A stretch of 64,000 nucleotides of DNA from Rhodoblastus sp963804045 (lineage in GTDB: Bacteria > Pseudomonadota > Alphaproteobacteria > Rhizobiales > Beijerinckiaceae), in the NCBI GenBank assembly GCA_963804045.1, contig CAWDOR010000027.1:70289-134288 (forward strand), read 5' to 3'. Below, in pieces: positions 17,554 to 31,332 of this stretch. The notes under the pieces are model-generated. The model was given only the letters and a program-made list of their open reading frames with translations. It had not been told where the DNA came from and searched no databases. Position 1 is the first letter of the stretch, and the number at the start of each line of letters is the position of its first letter. The translations under genes and the position numbers were made by a program.

Positions 17554-20500
17554 ATGAAATTCGACAAGCTTCGCCTCACGGGCTTCAAAAGCTTCGTGGA
17601 GCCTACGGAATTCGCGATACAGCCGGGTCTGACCGGCGTGGTCGGGCCTAACGGCTGCGGCAAGTCGAATCTTGTCGAGGCCCTGCGCTGGGTCATGGGC
17701 GAAAATTCCTACAAGCAGATGCGCGCCTCCGGCATGGATGACGTCATCTTCGCGGGCTCCGGCGGTCGCCCGGCGCGCAATCACGCCGAAGTCGGGCTGG
17801 TGCTCGACAACAGCGCCCGCACCGCGCCCGCCGCCTTCAACGATTCCGACATTATCGAAATCACCCGCCGCATCGAGCGCGAGGAAGGTTCGACCTACCG
17901 GCTCAATGGCCGCGAGGTGCGCGCCCGCGACGTGCAATTGCTGTTCGCCGACGCTTCATCCGGCGCCCGCTCGCCGGCTTTGGTGCGCCAGGGCCAGATC
18001 GGCGAGATCATTTCCGCCAAGCCCCAGGCCCGCCGCCGCATTCTCGAGGAGGCCGCCGGCATTGGCGGCTTGCATTCGCGCCGCCACGAGGCCGAGTTGC
18101 GCCTCAAGGGCGCCGAGGAAAATCTGGTTCGCCTCGAGGATGTGCTGACCCAGATCGGCGGCCAGGCCGATTTGCTGAAGCGCCAGGCGCGGCAGGCGGC
18201 GCGCTATCGCACGCTGGCCGCCGAAATTCGCCGCCATGAGGCGCTGGTGGCGCTGATCGCGCTGCGCGGCGCGACAGCGGAGGCCGCCGAGAGCAAGGCC
18301 CGGCTCGAAGCCAATGTGCTCGATCTCGCGGAGACCACACGCATCCAGTCGGAAACCGCCCGCGCCCAGGGCATAGCCGCGCTGGAGGCGCCGAAAGCGC
18401 GCGAGGCGGAGTCCCAGGCCGGCGCCGCCCTGCAACGTTTGATTTTGGCGCGCGAGGCGCTGGAGGGCGAAGAAAAACGCGCCAACGCCCGCCGCATCGA
18501 GCTGGAGCGCCGCATCGCCCAGCTCTCCGCCGACCTGTCGCGCGAGGGCGCGCATTTCGACGACGCCGCCGCCGCCTTGCAGCGGCTGGAGGTCGAGGAG
18601 GACGAGCTCTCCGGCGCCGGCGAGGACGAGGCCGATCTCGCCGAACAGGCCCGGCTGACCTGCGAGGAGGCGGAGAGCCGGCTCAAACTGTCGGAAGCGG
18701 CGCTGGAGGCCGCGCAAAACGCCTTTTCCGGCGTCGAGGCGCAGCGCAATGCCCTCGCGGAAACTTTCAGGCGCGAGGAACAGGCGCTGGCGCGGTTCCA
18801 GGCCGAATGCGCCGTTCATGCCCGCGAGATCGAGGCCTTGCGCGCGCAGGCCGAGGGCGACGCCGAACTGGCCGAGGTTCTGGCCGAGGCCGAACGGCTG
18901 CTCGACGCCGCCGCCTTCGCCGAGGAGGAGGCGCTGGCCGCCGAGGAGACTTCTGGCGCTGGCCCGCGACCAGGAAAGCTTTTTGCGCGCGCCCCTGGCC
19001 GAGGCGGAGCGCAAGGCGCAAGCGCTGGAGACGGAGGCGCGGACCCTCAAAACTCTGTTGCGCGCCGAAACAGGCTCCTGGCCGGCGGCGATCGAGCAGA
19101 TCGTCGTCGCCAAGGGATTCGAGGTCGCGCTCGGCGCCGCGCTGGGCGAGGATTTGCAGGCTTCGACCGATGACGAGGCCCCGGCCTTCTGGGCGCATAG
19201 TTTTGGCCTTGGCGATCCCGCCTTGCCCGAGGCCGCCGCGCCCTTGGCCGAAAAAGTCTCGGCGCCGCCGGCGCTGGCGCGCCGCCTCGCCCAGATCGGC
19301 CTGGTTTCCCGCCAGAATGGCCGGCTGCTGCAAGGCCAGCTCAAGCCGGGACAAAGACTGGTGTCGCCCGAGGGCGATCTGTGGCGCTGGGACGGTTTTG
19401 TCCGCACCGCCGAGGCGCCCTCCGCGGCCGCGCGCCGCTTGAGCGAGAGGAACCGGCTGGAGGATCTGGAAAAGGACGCCGAGGCCGCGCGCGAGGCGCT
19501 GTTTGCCCTGCGCGAGCAGATGGAGACGGCGGAATTCGCCGTCGCCGAGGCCGCCGAAGCCGACCGCCGCGCCCGCGACGCGGCGCGTCTGGCGCAAAAG
19601 GCGCTAAGCGAATCCCGCGAGGCCGCCAGCGCCGCCGAAAGGCGCCAGGGCCAAGCGCTGTCGAAGCTCGCCAGCCTGGAAGACGCCCGGCGCCGCGCCG
19701 AGGAGCTGCGCGACGAAGCCGCCGAACGGCTGGCCCAGGCCCAGGACGCGCTGGAAAATCTCGACGAGCCCGCGACGCTGCTTGGCGCCCGCGACGCCGC
19801 TCGCGCCGCCAATGCGCTGGACCGCGCCGCCGCCGCCGAAGCGCGCGCCGCCCTCCAGGCCTTTGCCCGCGAGGGGGAAAACCGGCTGCGCCGCCGCGAG
19901 GCCATCGCCAAGGAGAAGAAATCCTGGGCCGACCGCAAGGCGCGCTCGCTGGCGCAGAAGGAGGAATTCGAATTCCGCCTGTCCGAGACCCAGGAAGAGA
20001 TCGACCTGTTGGCCGAGGCGCCCGACGAATTCCTGCTGCAACGCCGCGGCCTGACGAGCAAGATCGAGGAGGCGGAACAGGCCTTGCGCGACGCCGCCGA
20101 CGCCCGCGCGCTGGCCGAGACCGCGCTGGGCGAGGCCGACCGCGCCGCCCGCGCCGCGCTGGAGGCGATGAGCGCGGCGCGCGAGAGTCGCGCCCGGCTC
20201 GAGGCCCAGGCCGAGGCGGCCCAGGCGCGGCTGGCCTTCCTGACCCAAAGCGTGTTGCAGGAGCTGGAATGCGCGCCCCATGCGCTGCTGGAGCTGGCCG
20301 GCGTCGCGGAAGAGGCCGAAACGCCCGACATGGAGCTGGTGCAGGCCAAACTGGCGGCGCTGAAGGGCGACCGCGAGCGGCTCGGCGGCGTCAATCTGCG
20401 CGCCGAGGAGGAGCTGGCGGCGATTGAATCCGAGCAGCGGAAGCTCACCGCCGAACAGGCCGATCTCGCCGAGGCCATCCGCAAATTGCGCGCCGCCATC

Positions 20501-21007
20501 AATGCGCTGAACAAGGAGGGCCGCGAGCGGCTGCTCGCCGCTTTCGACAAGGTCGACGCCCATTTCCGCGAGCTGTTCACCGTGTTGTTCGGCGGCGGCG
20601 CGGCGGAATTGCAACTGGTGGAATCCGACGATCCGCTGGAGGCCGGGCTGGAAATCATGGCCAGGCCGCCGGGGAAAAAGCCGGCGACCATGTCGCTGCT
20701 CTCGGGCGGCGAGCAGGCGCTGACCGCCATGTCCTTGATTTTCGCGGTATTCCTGACCAATCCCTCGCCGATTTGCGTGCTCGACGAAGTGGACGCGCCG
20801 CTCGACGACGCCAATGTCGAGCGCTTCTGCGACCTGCTCGAGGACATGCGCAAAAAGACCGACACACGCTTCATCGCCATCACCCACAACCCCATCACCA
20901 TGGCGCGCATGGACCGGCTGTTTGGCGTCACCCAGGCCGAACGCGGCGTCTCGCAACTGGTCTCGGTGGAACTGGAGCAGGCGGAACGGCTGCTCGAGGC
21001 GAGCTGA
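17554..21007 (+). CDS. smc: Chromosome segregation protein SMC (frameshifted)
   Basis: The N-terminal ATPase half has the Walker A GPNGCGKSNLVEALRW. The C-terminal half has the signature LLSGGEQALTAMSLIFA and Walker B PICVLDEVDAPLDDAN. Long Ala/Glu/Arg-rich coiled coils and a hinge region (LVSPEGDLWRWDGF) lie between them. SMC condenses and organises the origin region with ScpAB, often loaded at parS by ParB. One base too many near 18,949-18,953, inside the first coiled coil, breaks the frame. Removing it gives one 1,150-residue protein, the normal length. An essential gene makes a sequence error likely. Confidence 0.93.
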
Positions 21008-21101
21008 CGCGCGAAGGGCAAAGCCCCGTTCTCAAGCCGCCTTAAAAGACTTTCCTGACGACATTGAAGCGTTTCGCGCCCCTCACGCGCGGCGGCCACG
21101 C

Positions 21102-21134
21102 AAAAAGGGCCGGAGAAAACTCTCCGGCCCTTTT
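21102..21134. terminator. Bidirectional terminator between smc and gltD
   Basis: A perfect stem GGGCCGGAGA/TCTCCGGCCC with a short A-rich loop is flanked by A5 on one side and T4 on the other. It lies between the convergent smc and gltD stops and can serve both. Confidence 0.88.
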
Positions 21135-21155
21135 CGGCGCAGGCGTCGCAAAAGC

Positions 21156-22571
21156 TCAGCGCGGCAGGTCGCTGGCGCCGGTTAAAAACAGATCGACGGC
21201 CCGCGCCGCCTGGCGGCCCTCGCGGATCGCCCAGACCACCAGCGATTGGCCCCGGCGCATGTCGCCGGCGGCGAAAATCTTTTCCACGCTGGTCTTGTAG
21301 CCCTCGGTGTCCGCCGCGACATTGCCGCGCGCGTCCAGGGCGACGCCGAGCTGTTGCAGCAGCCCTTCCGGAACCGGGGAGACAAAGCCCATGGCCAGCA
21401 GCGCCAGATCGGCGCGCAGTTCGAATTCGCTGCCGGGAATTTCCTGGAATTTGGCGTCGACGCGGGCGCATTTCAGCGCCTTGAGCGCGCCGTTCTCGCC
21501 CAGAAATTCTTTCGTCACCACGCCGAAATCGCGGTCGGCGCCTTCCATATGCGAGGAGGAGGTGCGCAGTTTCAGCGGCCAGTTGGGCCAGCTCACCAGC
21601 TTCTCTTCCTTTTCCGGCGGCTTGGGCATGATTTCCAGCTGAATCACCGAAAGCGCGCCCTGGCGGATCGAGGTGCCGATGCAGTCGGAGCCGGTGTCGC
21701 CGCCGCCGATCACCACCACATGCTTGCCGGCCGCCAGAATCGGCTCGTCCTCGACGGCTTCGCGCGAGACGCGGCGGTTTTGCTGCGGCAGAAACTCCAT
21801 GGCGAAATGCACGCCGTGGAGATCGCGGCCGGGAATGGCGAGATCGCGCGGCTTTTCCGAACCGCCGGTGAGGATCACCGCGTCATGGCCGTCGGCTATG
21901 TCTTTCGCGGCGACGGTGACGCCGACATGGGCGCCATAGTGGAAAGTGACGCCCTCGGCTTCGAGCTGGGCGACGCGGCGGTCGATCAGGCCCTTTTCCA
22001 GCTTGAAATCGGGAATGCCATAGCGCAGTAACCCGCCAGCCTTGGCGAATTTCTCGAAGACATGGACCTCATGGCCGGCGCGGGCGAGCTGCTGCGCCGC
22101 CGCCAGACCGGCGGGGCCGGCGCCGACGATCGCCACCTTCTTGCCGGTTTTTTGCGTCGCCGGCTCCGGGCGGACGAAACCCGCTTCCCAGGCGCGATCG
22201 ACAATGGCGCATTCCACGGTCTTGATGGTGACCGGGATATCCTCGAGATTCAAGGTGCAGGAGGCTTCGCAGGGCGCGGGGCAGACCCGCCCGGTGAATT
22301 CCGGGAAATTATTGGTGGAGTGCAGATTGCGCGCCGCCTCTTCCCAATCGCCGCGATAGACCAGATCGTTCCAGTCGGGGATCTGATTGTTCACCGGACA
22401 GCCGTTGTGGCAGAAGGGAATGCCGCAATTCATGCAGCGCGACGCCTGGTCGCGGGTCGCCTCTTCGGACAGCGGAATGACGAATTCCGAATAATGGCGG
22501 ATGCGGTCGGCCGCCGGCTTGTAGCCGCGGTCCTGGCGGTCGATTTCGAGAAAACCGGTCACTTTTCCCAT
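21156..22571 (-). CDS. gltD: Glutamate synthase (NADPH) small subunit
   Basis: The 471-residue beta subunit of GOGAT passes electrons from NADPH through FAD and two 4Fe-4S clusters to GltB. The N-terminal cysteine region is CMNCGIPFCHNGCPVNN, with more cysteines in RVCPAPCEASC. The FAD site is VAIVGAGPAGLAAAQ and the NADPH site VVVIGGGDTGSDC. It begins one base after the gltB stop, so the two are cotranscribed and probably coupled. It links ammonium, including that from nitrogen fixation, to glutamate. Confidence 0.97.
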   Translation of the reverse strand: MGKVTGFLEIDRQDRGYKPAADRIRHYSEFVIPLSEEATRDQASRCMNCGIPFCHNGCPVNNQIPDWNDLVYRGDWEEAARNLHSTNNFPEFTGRVCPAPCEASCTLNLEDIPVTIKTVECAIVDRAWEAGFVRPEPATQKTGKKVAIVGAGPAGLAAAQQLARAGHEVHVFEKFAKAGGLLRYGIPDFKLEKGLIDRRVAQLEAEGVTFHYGAHVGVTVAAKDIADGHDAVILTGGSEKPRDLAIPGRDLHGVHFAMEFLPQQNRRVSREAVEDEPILAAGKHVVVIGGGDTGSDCIGTSIRQGALSVIQLEIMPKPPEKEEKLVSWPNWPLKLRTSSSHMEGADRDFGVVTKEFLGENGALKALKCARVDAKFQEIPGSEFELRADLALLAMGFVSPVPEGLLQQLGVALDARGNVAADTEGYKTSVEKIFAAGDMRRGQSLVVWAIREGRQAARAVDLFLTGASDLPR

Positions 22572-22572
22572 G

Positions 22573-27339
<4,767 letters not shown>

Positions 27340-27362
27340 GCCCGTTCATCCTGCCTGTTCTT

Positions 27363-27394
27363 TACGATTGGACCTTAGCCAAGGGCCAATCGTA
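27363..27394 (-). promoter_or_regulatory. Hairpin in the gltB leader
   Basis: TACGATTGG and CCAATCGTA form a perfect 9-bp inverted repeat around a 14-nt loop, about 25 nt upstream of the gltB start. It could be a dimeric regulator site or an mRNA leader structure. There is no T-tract, so it is not a terminator. Confidence 0.4.
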
Positions 27395-27809
27395 GGGGTC
27401 CGCCGGCGCCGATCCTGGTCTCGGGCGTCCAGATGACGCGCGCGCATGCCAAAATGTTCCTGCGGGGGTTCCAAATGGTCAGCAAGGCTGTCCTATTTAG
27501 CGGCGCGCGAACATGCCAGAATTGCGCCCCCCGCACAAGACGTCAACAGGCGCGCGAGCCAAGATTTGTCGAGAAACTTCGCAGGAAAAGCTCATGCTTA
27601 ATTTATGGGCATGCGTTCGGTGGCGGCGCCGGCTGGCTTTCCTCCGGTCTGCTCCGCGCGGGCGCAATTTCCAGGCGAAGCGGGCGCCTTTTTTTGGGCA
27701 GCGCACGCAGGCAAGCCTGGCGGCAGGAAATCGCTTTAGCCTGCGGGGCGAATCGCGCAATCCTGCATAAACCACCCCGCGCAATCCGGGCGCCTTCGGA
27801 GGGAGATTC
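27395..27809. other. Intergenic region upstream of gltB, no gene seen
   Basis: About 415 bp separate the divergent gltB and the secreted-protein gene. Several short open frames exist on both strands, but none has a ribosome-binding site or recognisable protein features. The region should contain both promoters. I saw no sigma-54 element with correct GG-N10-GC spacing. Confidence 0.5.
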
Positions 27810-28409
27810 ATGTCGCTGAACAGGTTCGCCGCGCTGTCACTGGCGCTGTTCGCCGGCGCCTTGGCGGGATCGCCGGCGGGCGCCGAGGATATTTTTCAAT
27901 CGCTGTTTGGCGGCGCCAAGCCGCAATTCTTCTGGAGCAAGCCGGAGCCGGCGCCCGAGCCCAAGGCCATTTCCAACGCCCAGGTGCGCGAGGTGCTGCG
28001 CCGCGAGGGCGCGCGTCTGATCGGCGCGCCGCGCCGCCGCGGCGACGAGATTGTCGCGCGCGGCAAGGACGCCTCCGGCGCCGAGCGCAAATTCACGCTG
28101 GACGCCGAGACCGGCGAAGTCCTGCAAATCGCCGCGCTGGCGCCGGCGCCGGAACATGCGCGGCCGAAAATCGAAGAGAGCGTCGCGCCCGGCGAGCCGC
28201 TGGGCGGCCCGGTTCATCCCGGCGACGGCCTGGAGCCCGTTGCGCCGCCCGCCGCGCCCGCGGCCAAAGCCGCGCCGGCCAAGGCCGCCGCCGTCCCGGC
28301 CGAACCGGCGCCGGAAGGCGACAAGCCCGCCGATCCCGACGCGGCCCTGAGCCCGATCAAGCCATTGCGCGGCGCGGGCGCGCCCAAGGTGGAAAAATTG
28401 CCGCAATAG
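27810..28409 (+). CDS. Exported Ala/Pro-rich hypothetical protein
   Basis: This 199-residue protein starts after GGAGGGAG. A signal peptide (residues 1-25, cleavage after GAE or AGA) precedes a short PepSY-like module of about 70 residues (AQVREVLRREGARLIGAPRRRGDEI ... KFTLDAETGEVLQIA when read in parts). The C-terminal 90 residues are Ala/Pro/Lys-rich and probably disordered. Similar periplasmic proteins are common in Hyphomicrobiales; the function is unknown. Confidence 0.7.
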   Translation: MSLNRFAALSLALFAGALAGSPAGAEDIFQSLFGGAKPQFFWSKPEPAPEPKAISNAQVREVLRREGARLIGAPRRRGDEIVARGKDASGAERKFTLDAETGEVLQIAALAPAPEHARPKIEESVAPGEPLGGPVHPGDGLEPVAPPAAPAAKAAPAKAAAVPAEPAPEGDKPADPDAALSPIKPLRGAGAPKVEKLPQ

Positions 28410-28540
28410 AGGCGGCGAAACCTGCGAGCATCGCGACCCATGCCGCCGGCTCAGGCGCGGCCGAGGCCATAGAGCTGACATTCGCGTCAATTCCGGCGCC
28501 GCTTGCGCTTTTTCGTGCGTTTTTTGACGTTTCGTGTCAT

Positions 28541-28560
28541 TTTTTCCGCAGGCGGAAAAA
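28541..28560. promoter_or_regulatory. Perfect inverted repeat before the HTH-PBP regulator
   Basis: TTTTTCCGC-AG-GCGGAAAAA is a perfect 9-bp inverted repeat ending 11 nt before the start codon of the regulator gene. It is a reasonable autoregulatory operator, although no binding protein is known. Confidence 0.4.
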
Positions 28561-28571
28561 GACGGGCGGCA

Positions 28572-29444
28572 ATGTCGGACTATTACACCACCAGCGAGCT
28601 GGCTGCGCTTTTGCGGGTGAAGCAGCGCAAGATCTATGACATGGCGGCGCAGGGCGCCTTGCCCATGCGCAAAGTCACGGGCAAATTGCTGTTTCCGCGC
28701 GAGGAAATCTCGGCCTGGCTTGGCCGCAAGACGCCCGTCGCCGATGCGCCCGCGCGCGAAAAACCGGCGATCGCCGCCGGCGGCCACGATCCCCTGCTGG
28801 AGTGGGCGCTGCGCGAATCGCAGTCGGGCCTAGCCGGCTTTTTCGACGGCGCCCTCGACGGTCTTGCGCGCGCGGAACGCGGGGATTGCATCATGGCCGG
28901 CCTGCATATTCCCGATGGCGCCGGCTGGAACGCCGGCCCGGTCGCGGAACAATTCGCGGAAAAACCCTGGGTGCTCATCGAATGGGCGAAACGGCGGCGC
29001 GGGCTGATCTTTCGCCCCGGCCTGGCGAAAAAGCCGGACAACCTGCGCGGCGCGCGGGGCCTGCGCTTTCAGGCGCGCCAGGCCGCAGCCGGCAGCGAAC
29101 TGGTGCTGGAGCGGCTGCTGGCGGCGGAAAAAATGACCCGCGCCGACCTGCATCTGGTCGAGACCGTCGAACGCTCCGAAACCGATTTGGCGCTGGCGCT
29201 GGCCGACGGCAAGGCCGATCTCGGCCTCGGGCTCGAGGCGGCGGCGCGGCAGTACAAGCTGGAGTTCCAGCCGCTGATCGAGGAGCGCTTCGACCTGCTG
29301 GTCTGGCGCAAGGCCTTTTTCGACCCGCCCTTCCAGAAGCTGCTGGCGCTGGCGCGTTCCGAGGCCTTCGCGGCCAAGGCCAAGGCGCTGGGCGGCTATG
29401 ACGTCGCCAATTTCGGCGCCGTCCACTGGAACGGCGCCGCTTGA
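28572..29444 (+). CDS. HTH regulator with molybdate-binding-like (COG1910) domain
   Basis: The 290-residue protein has an excisionase/MerR-type HTH in residues 1-50 (YYTTSELAALLRVKQRKIYD ... SAWLGRK). A type 2 periplasmic-binding-protein fold without a signal peptide follows. This cytoplasmic architecture is typical of one-component sensors annotated as molybdate/tungstate-binding regulators. It converges with a molbindin gene 3 bp downstream and sits at the edge of a nif cluster, so a role in molybdenum homeostasis for FeMo-co is plausible. The ligand is an inference. Confidence 0.75.
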   Translation: MSDYYTTSELAALLRVKQRKIYDMAAQGALPMRKVTGKLLFPREEISAWLGRKTPVADAPAREKPAIAAGGHDPLLEWALRESQSGLAGFFDGALDGLARAERGDCIMAGLHIPDGAGWNAGPVAEQFAEKPWVLIEWAKRRRGLIFRPGLAKKPDNLRGARGLRFQARQAAAGSELVLERLLAAEKMTRADLHLVETVERSETDLALALADGKADLGLGLEAAARQYKLEFQPLIEERFDLLVWRKAFFDPPFQKLLALARSEAFAAKAKALGGYDVANFGAVHWNGAA

Positions 29445-29447
29445 ATT

Positions 29448-29657
29448 TTACTTGCCGATCAGAATCATCACGTCAGAGGATTTGATCACGGCGCTGGCGT
29501 CGTCGCCGACCTTGAGGCCGAGTTCGTCCACGGCCTCATTGGTGATCGCGGCGGTCACGATCAGGCCCTTGACGTCGAGCTGGACATGCGAGGTGGTCGA
29601 GCCCTTCTTGATGTCGACGATCTTGCCGGCGAAGACGTTGCGCGCGGAAATTTTCAT
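29448..29657 (-). CDS. mop: Molbindin (Mop) molybdate-binding protein
   Basis: This 69-residue single TOBE/Mop domain (MKISARNVFAGKIVDIKKG ... VTAAITNEAVDELGL ... VIKSSDVMILIGK) is of the type that assembles into oligomers storing molybdate in the cytoplasm. A GAGAGGG ribosome-binding site precedes the ATG. In diazotrophs molbindins buffer molybdenum for nitrogenase cofactor synthesis. It diverges from the iscA-nifS-nifV operon; a NifA-type site lies about 93 nt upstream, but no clear sigma-54 promoter faces this way. Confidence 0.93.
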   Translation of the reverse strand: MKISARNVFAGKIVDIKKGSTTSHVQLDVKGLIVTAAITNEAVDELGLKVGDDASAVIKSSDVMILIGK

Positions 29658-29749
29658 GATACGGCCCTCTCTCGCCGCGTCCGAGGCGCGGCCCTGATTG
29701 CCGGTCAGCTCTAGGCTTTTGGCGCCGCCCGCGCAATGAGGGAAATCAC

Positions 29750-29765
29750 TGTCGGAAAGCCGACA
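29750..29765. promoter_or_regulatory. NifA upstream activator site (TGT-N10-ACA)
   Basis: TGTCGGAAAGCCGACA is a near-palindromic match to the NifA site TGT-N10-ACA. It ends only 8 bp before the -24 element of the iscA-nifS-nifV promoter, closer than usual. Confidence 0.75.
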
Positions 29766-29773
29766 AAAACCGC

Positions 29774-29789
29774 TGGCGCCGTCCTTGCT
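29774..29789 (+). promoter_or_regulatory. Sigma-54 promoter of iscA-nifS-nifV
   Basis: TGGCGCCGTCCTTGCT has the required GG-N10-GC spacing and matches TGGCAC-N5-TTGCW well. It lies 29 nt before the iscA start. Confidence 0.85.
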
Positions 29790-29817
29790 CCGTTTGGCGC
29801 ACATGCGGAGTCCCATC

Positions 29818-30138
29818 ATGATCGAACTGACGCCCAGCGCCGTTTCCGCCGCCAGGACCATTGTCGAAACAGCGCCCTCGCCCGCGCAAGGCCTGCGCAT
29901 CATGGTCGAGGCCGGGGGCTGCTCGGGCTTCATGTACAAGATGGAGCTGGCGCCGGAACAGCGCGACGGCGACGCCGTGATCGAGGCCGATGGCGTGAAG
30001 ATTTTCATTGACGATCTGTCGCAGCCCATGGTCGCCGGCATGGTCATCGATTACGCCAATTCCTTCGAAAAATCGGGCTTCATCTTCCAGAATCCCAACG
30101 CCACGGCCTCTTGCGGCTGCGGCAAAAGCTTCGCGTGA
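29818..30138 (+). CDS. HesB/IscA-type iron-sulphur assembly protein
   Basis: This 106-residue A-type FeS carrier/scaffold has the three conserved cysteines in GGCSGF and CGCGKSF. It is the first gene of a sigma-54/NifA-type operon followed by nifS and nifV, so it most likely feeds clusters to nitrogenase proteins. The ATG at 29,818 follows a GGAG site. It is one of three IscA-like proteins encoded in the window. Confidence 0.93.
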   Translation: MIELTPSAVSAARTIVETAPSPAQGLRIMVEAGGCSGFMYKMELAPEQRDGDAVIEADGVKIFIDDLSQPMVAGMVIDYANSFEKSGFIFQNPNATASCGCGKSFA

Positions 30139-30146
30139 GCGCAGCC

Positions 30147-31325
30147 ATGGCGCCCGCCTATCTCGACAATAACGCCACCACCCGCGTCCTGCCCGAAGTG
30201 GTCGCGGCCATGCTGCCGTTTTTCACGCAAGATTTCGGCAACGCCTCCTCGACCCATGATTATGGCGTCGCGGTGGCCCCGGCGCTGAAAAGCGCGCGCC
30301 AGGCGGTGCAGGCGCTGATCGGCGCGCAATTCGACCATGAGGTGATTTTTACCTCCGGCGGCACGGAATCCAACGCCACGGCGATCCTTTCGGCGCTGGC
30401 GACGCAAGCTGGCCGAGACGAGATCGTCACCAGCGCCGTCGAACATCCGGCGGTCCTGAACCTGTGCCAGCATCTCGAAAACACCGGCCGCGCCAAAATC
30501 CATTACATCCCGGTCAACGAGTCCGGCGATCTCGACCTCGACGCCTACCAGGCGGCGCTGTCGGAGCGCGTGGCGCTGGTGTCGGTCATGTGGGCCAATA
30601 ATGAGACCGGCAAGGTTTTTCCGGTCGCCGCGCTGGCGACCCAGGCCAAGGCGGTCGGCGCCTTGTTCCATTGCGACGCGGTGCAGGCCGCGGGCAAGCT
30701 GGCGCTCGATGTCAAGGATAGCGACGTCGACATGCTCTCGCTGTCCGGGCACAAGCTGCATGGCCCCAAGGGCATTGGCGCGCTTTATGTGAAAAAGGGC
30801 GTGAGATTTTCCGCCCTGTTTCGCGGCGGCAAGCAGGAGCGCGGCCGCCGCGCCGGCACCGAAAACACGCCAGGGATTGTCGGCCTCGGCGCCGCCGCCG
30901 CCATGGCGCTGGCCACGCGCGACGCCGACGCCGCCCGCATGGAAAACCTGCGCGACCGACTGGAAAAAGGCCTGCTCGCCGAAATAGCCCATGCCCGCGT
31001 CAACGGTTCGGGGGCGCGGCTGCCCAATACGCTCAACATCGCCTTTGGCTATGCCGACAGCGAGGCGCTGTTGCACAAGCTCGACCGCGCCGGCGTCGCC
31101 GCCTCCTCGGGTTCGGCCTGCGCCTCGGGAACCATGGAGCCCAGCCATGTGCTGCGCGCCCTGCGCGTGCCGCCGCTCTATCTGCAAGGCGCGCTGCGCT
31201 TCTCGCTGTCGCGCGAAACCACCGAGGCCGAGATCGACATGGTGCTGCGCCATCTGCCGGGCATCGTCGCCGACGCCCGCGCGAAATCGCCGCTCTGGGC
31301 GGAAGTCCTCAAGAAAACCGCGTGA
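30147..31325 (+). CDS. nifS: Cysteine desulfurase NifS
   Basis: The 392-residue PLP enzyme releases sulphur from cysteine for FeS clusters and nitrogenase cofactors. It begins MAPAYLDNNATTRVLPEVV and carries SLSGHKLHGPKGIGALYV with the PLP lysine. The active-site cysteine is in SSGSACASGTMEPSHVL, where the short loop is of group I (NifS/IscS) type. An alternative GTG start at 30,135 would overlap the iscA stop. NifU is not encoded here; an Nfu-like scaffold and IscA proteins are. Confidence 0.97.
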   Translation: MAPAYLDNNATTRVLPEVVAAMLPFFTQDFGNASSTHDYGVAVAPALKSARQAVQALIGAQFDHEVIFTSGGTESNATAILSALATQAGRDEIVTSAVEHPAVLNLCQHLENTGRAKIHYIPVNESGDLDLDAYQAALSERVALVSVMWANNETGKVFPVAALATQAKAVGALFHCDAVQAAGKLALDVKDSDVDMLSLSGHKLHGPKGIGALYVKKGVRFSALFRGGKQERGRRAGTENTPGIVGLGAAAAMALATRDADAARMENLRDRLEKGLLAEIAHARVNGSGARLPNTLNIAFGYADSEALLHKLDRAGVAASSGSACASGTMEPSHVLRALRVPPLYLQGALRFSLSRETTEAEIDMVLRHLPGIVADARAKSPLWAEVLKKTA

Positions 31326-31332
31326 GGCCTCG

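Noticed and set aside
17956..21471. A 1,171-codon minus-strand frame opposite smc
   Set aside because: It is a Ser/Ala/Arg-rich antisense shadow of smc coiled coils crossing the terminator into gltD; no motif.
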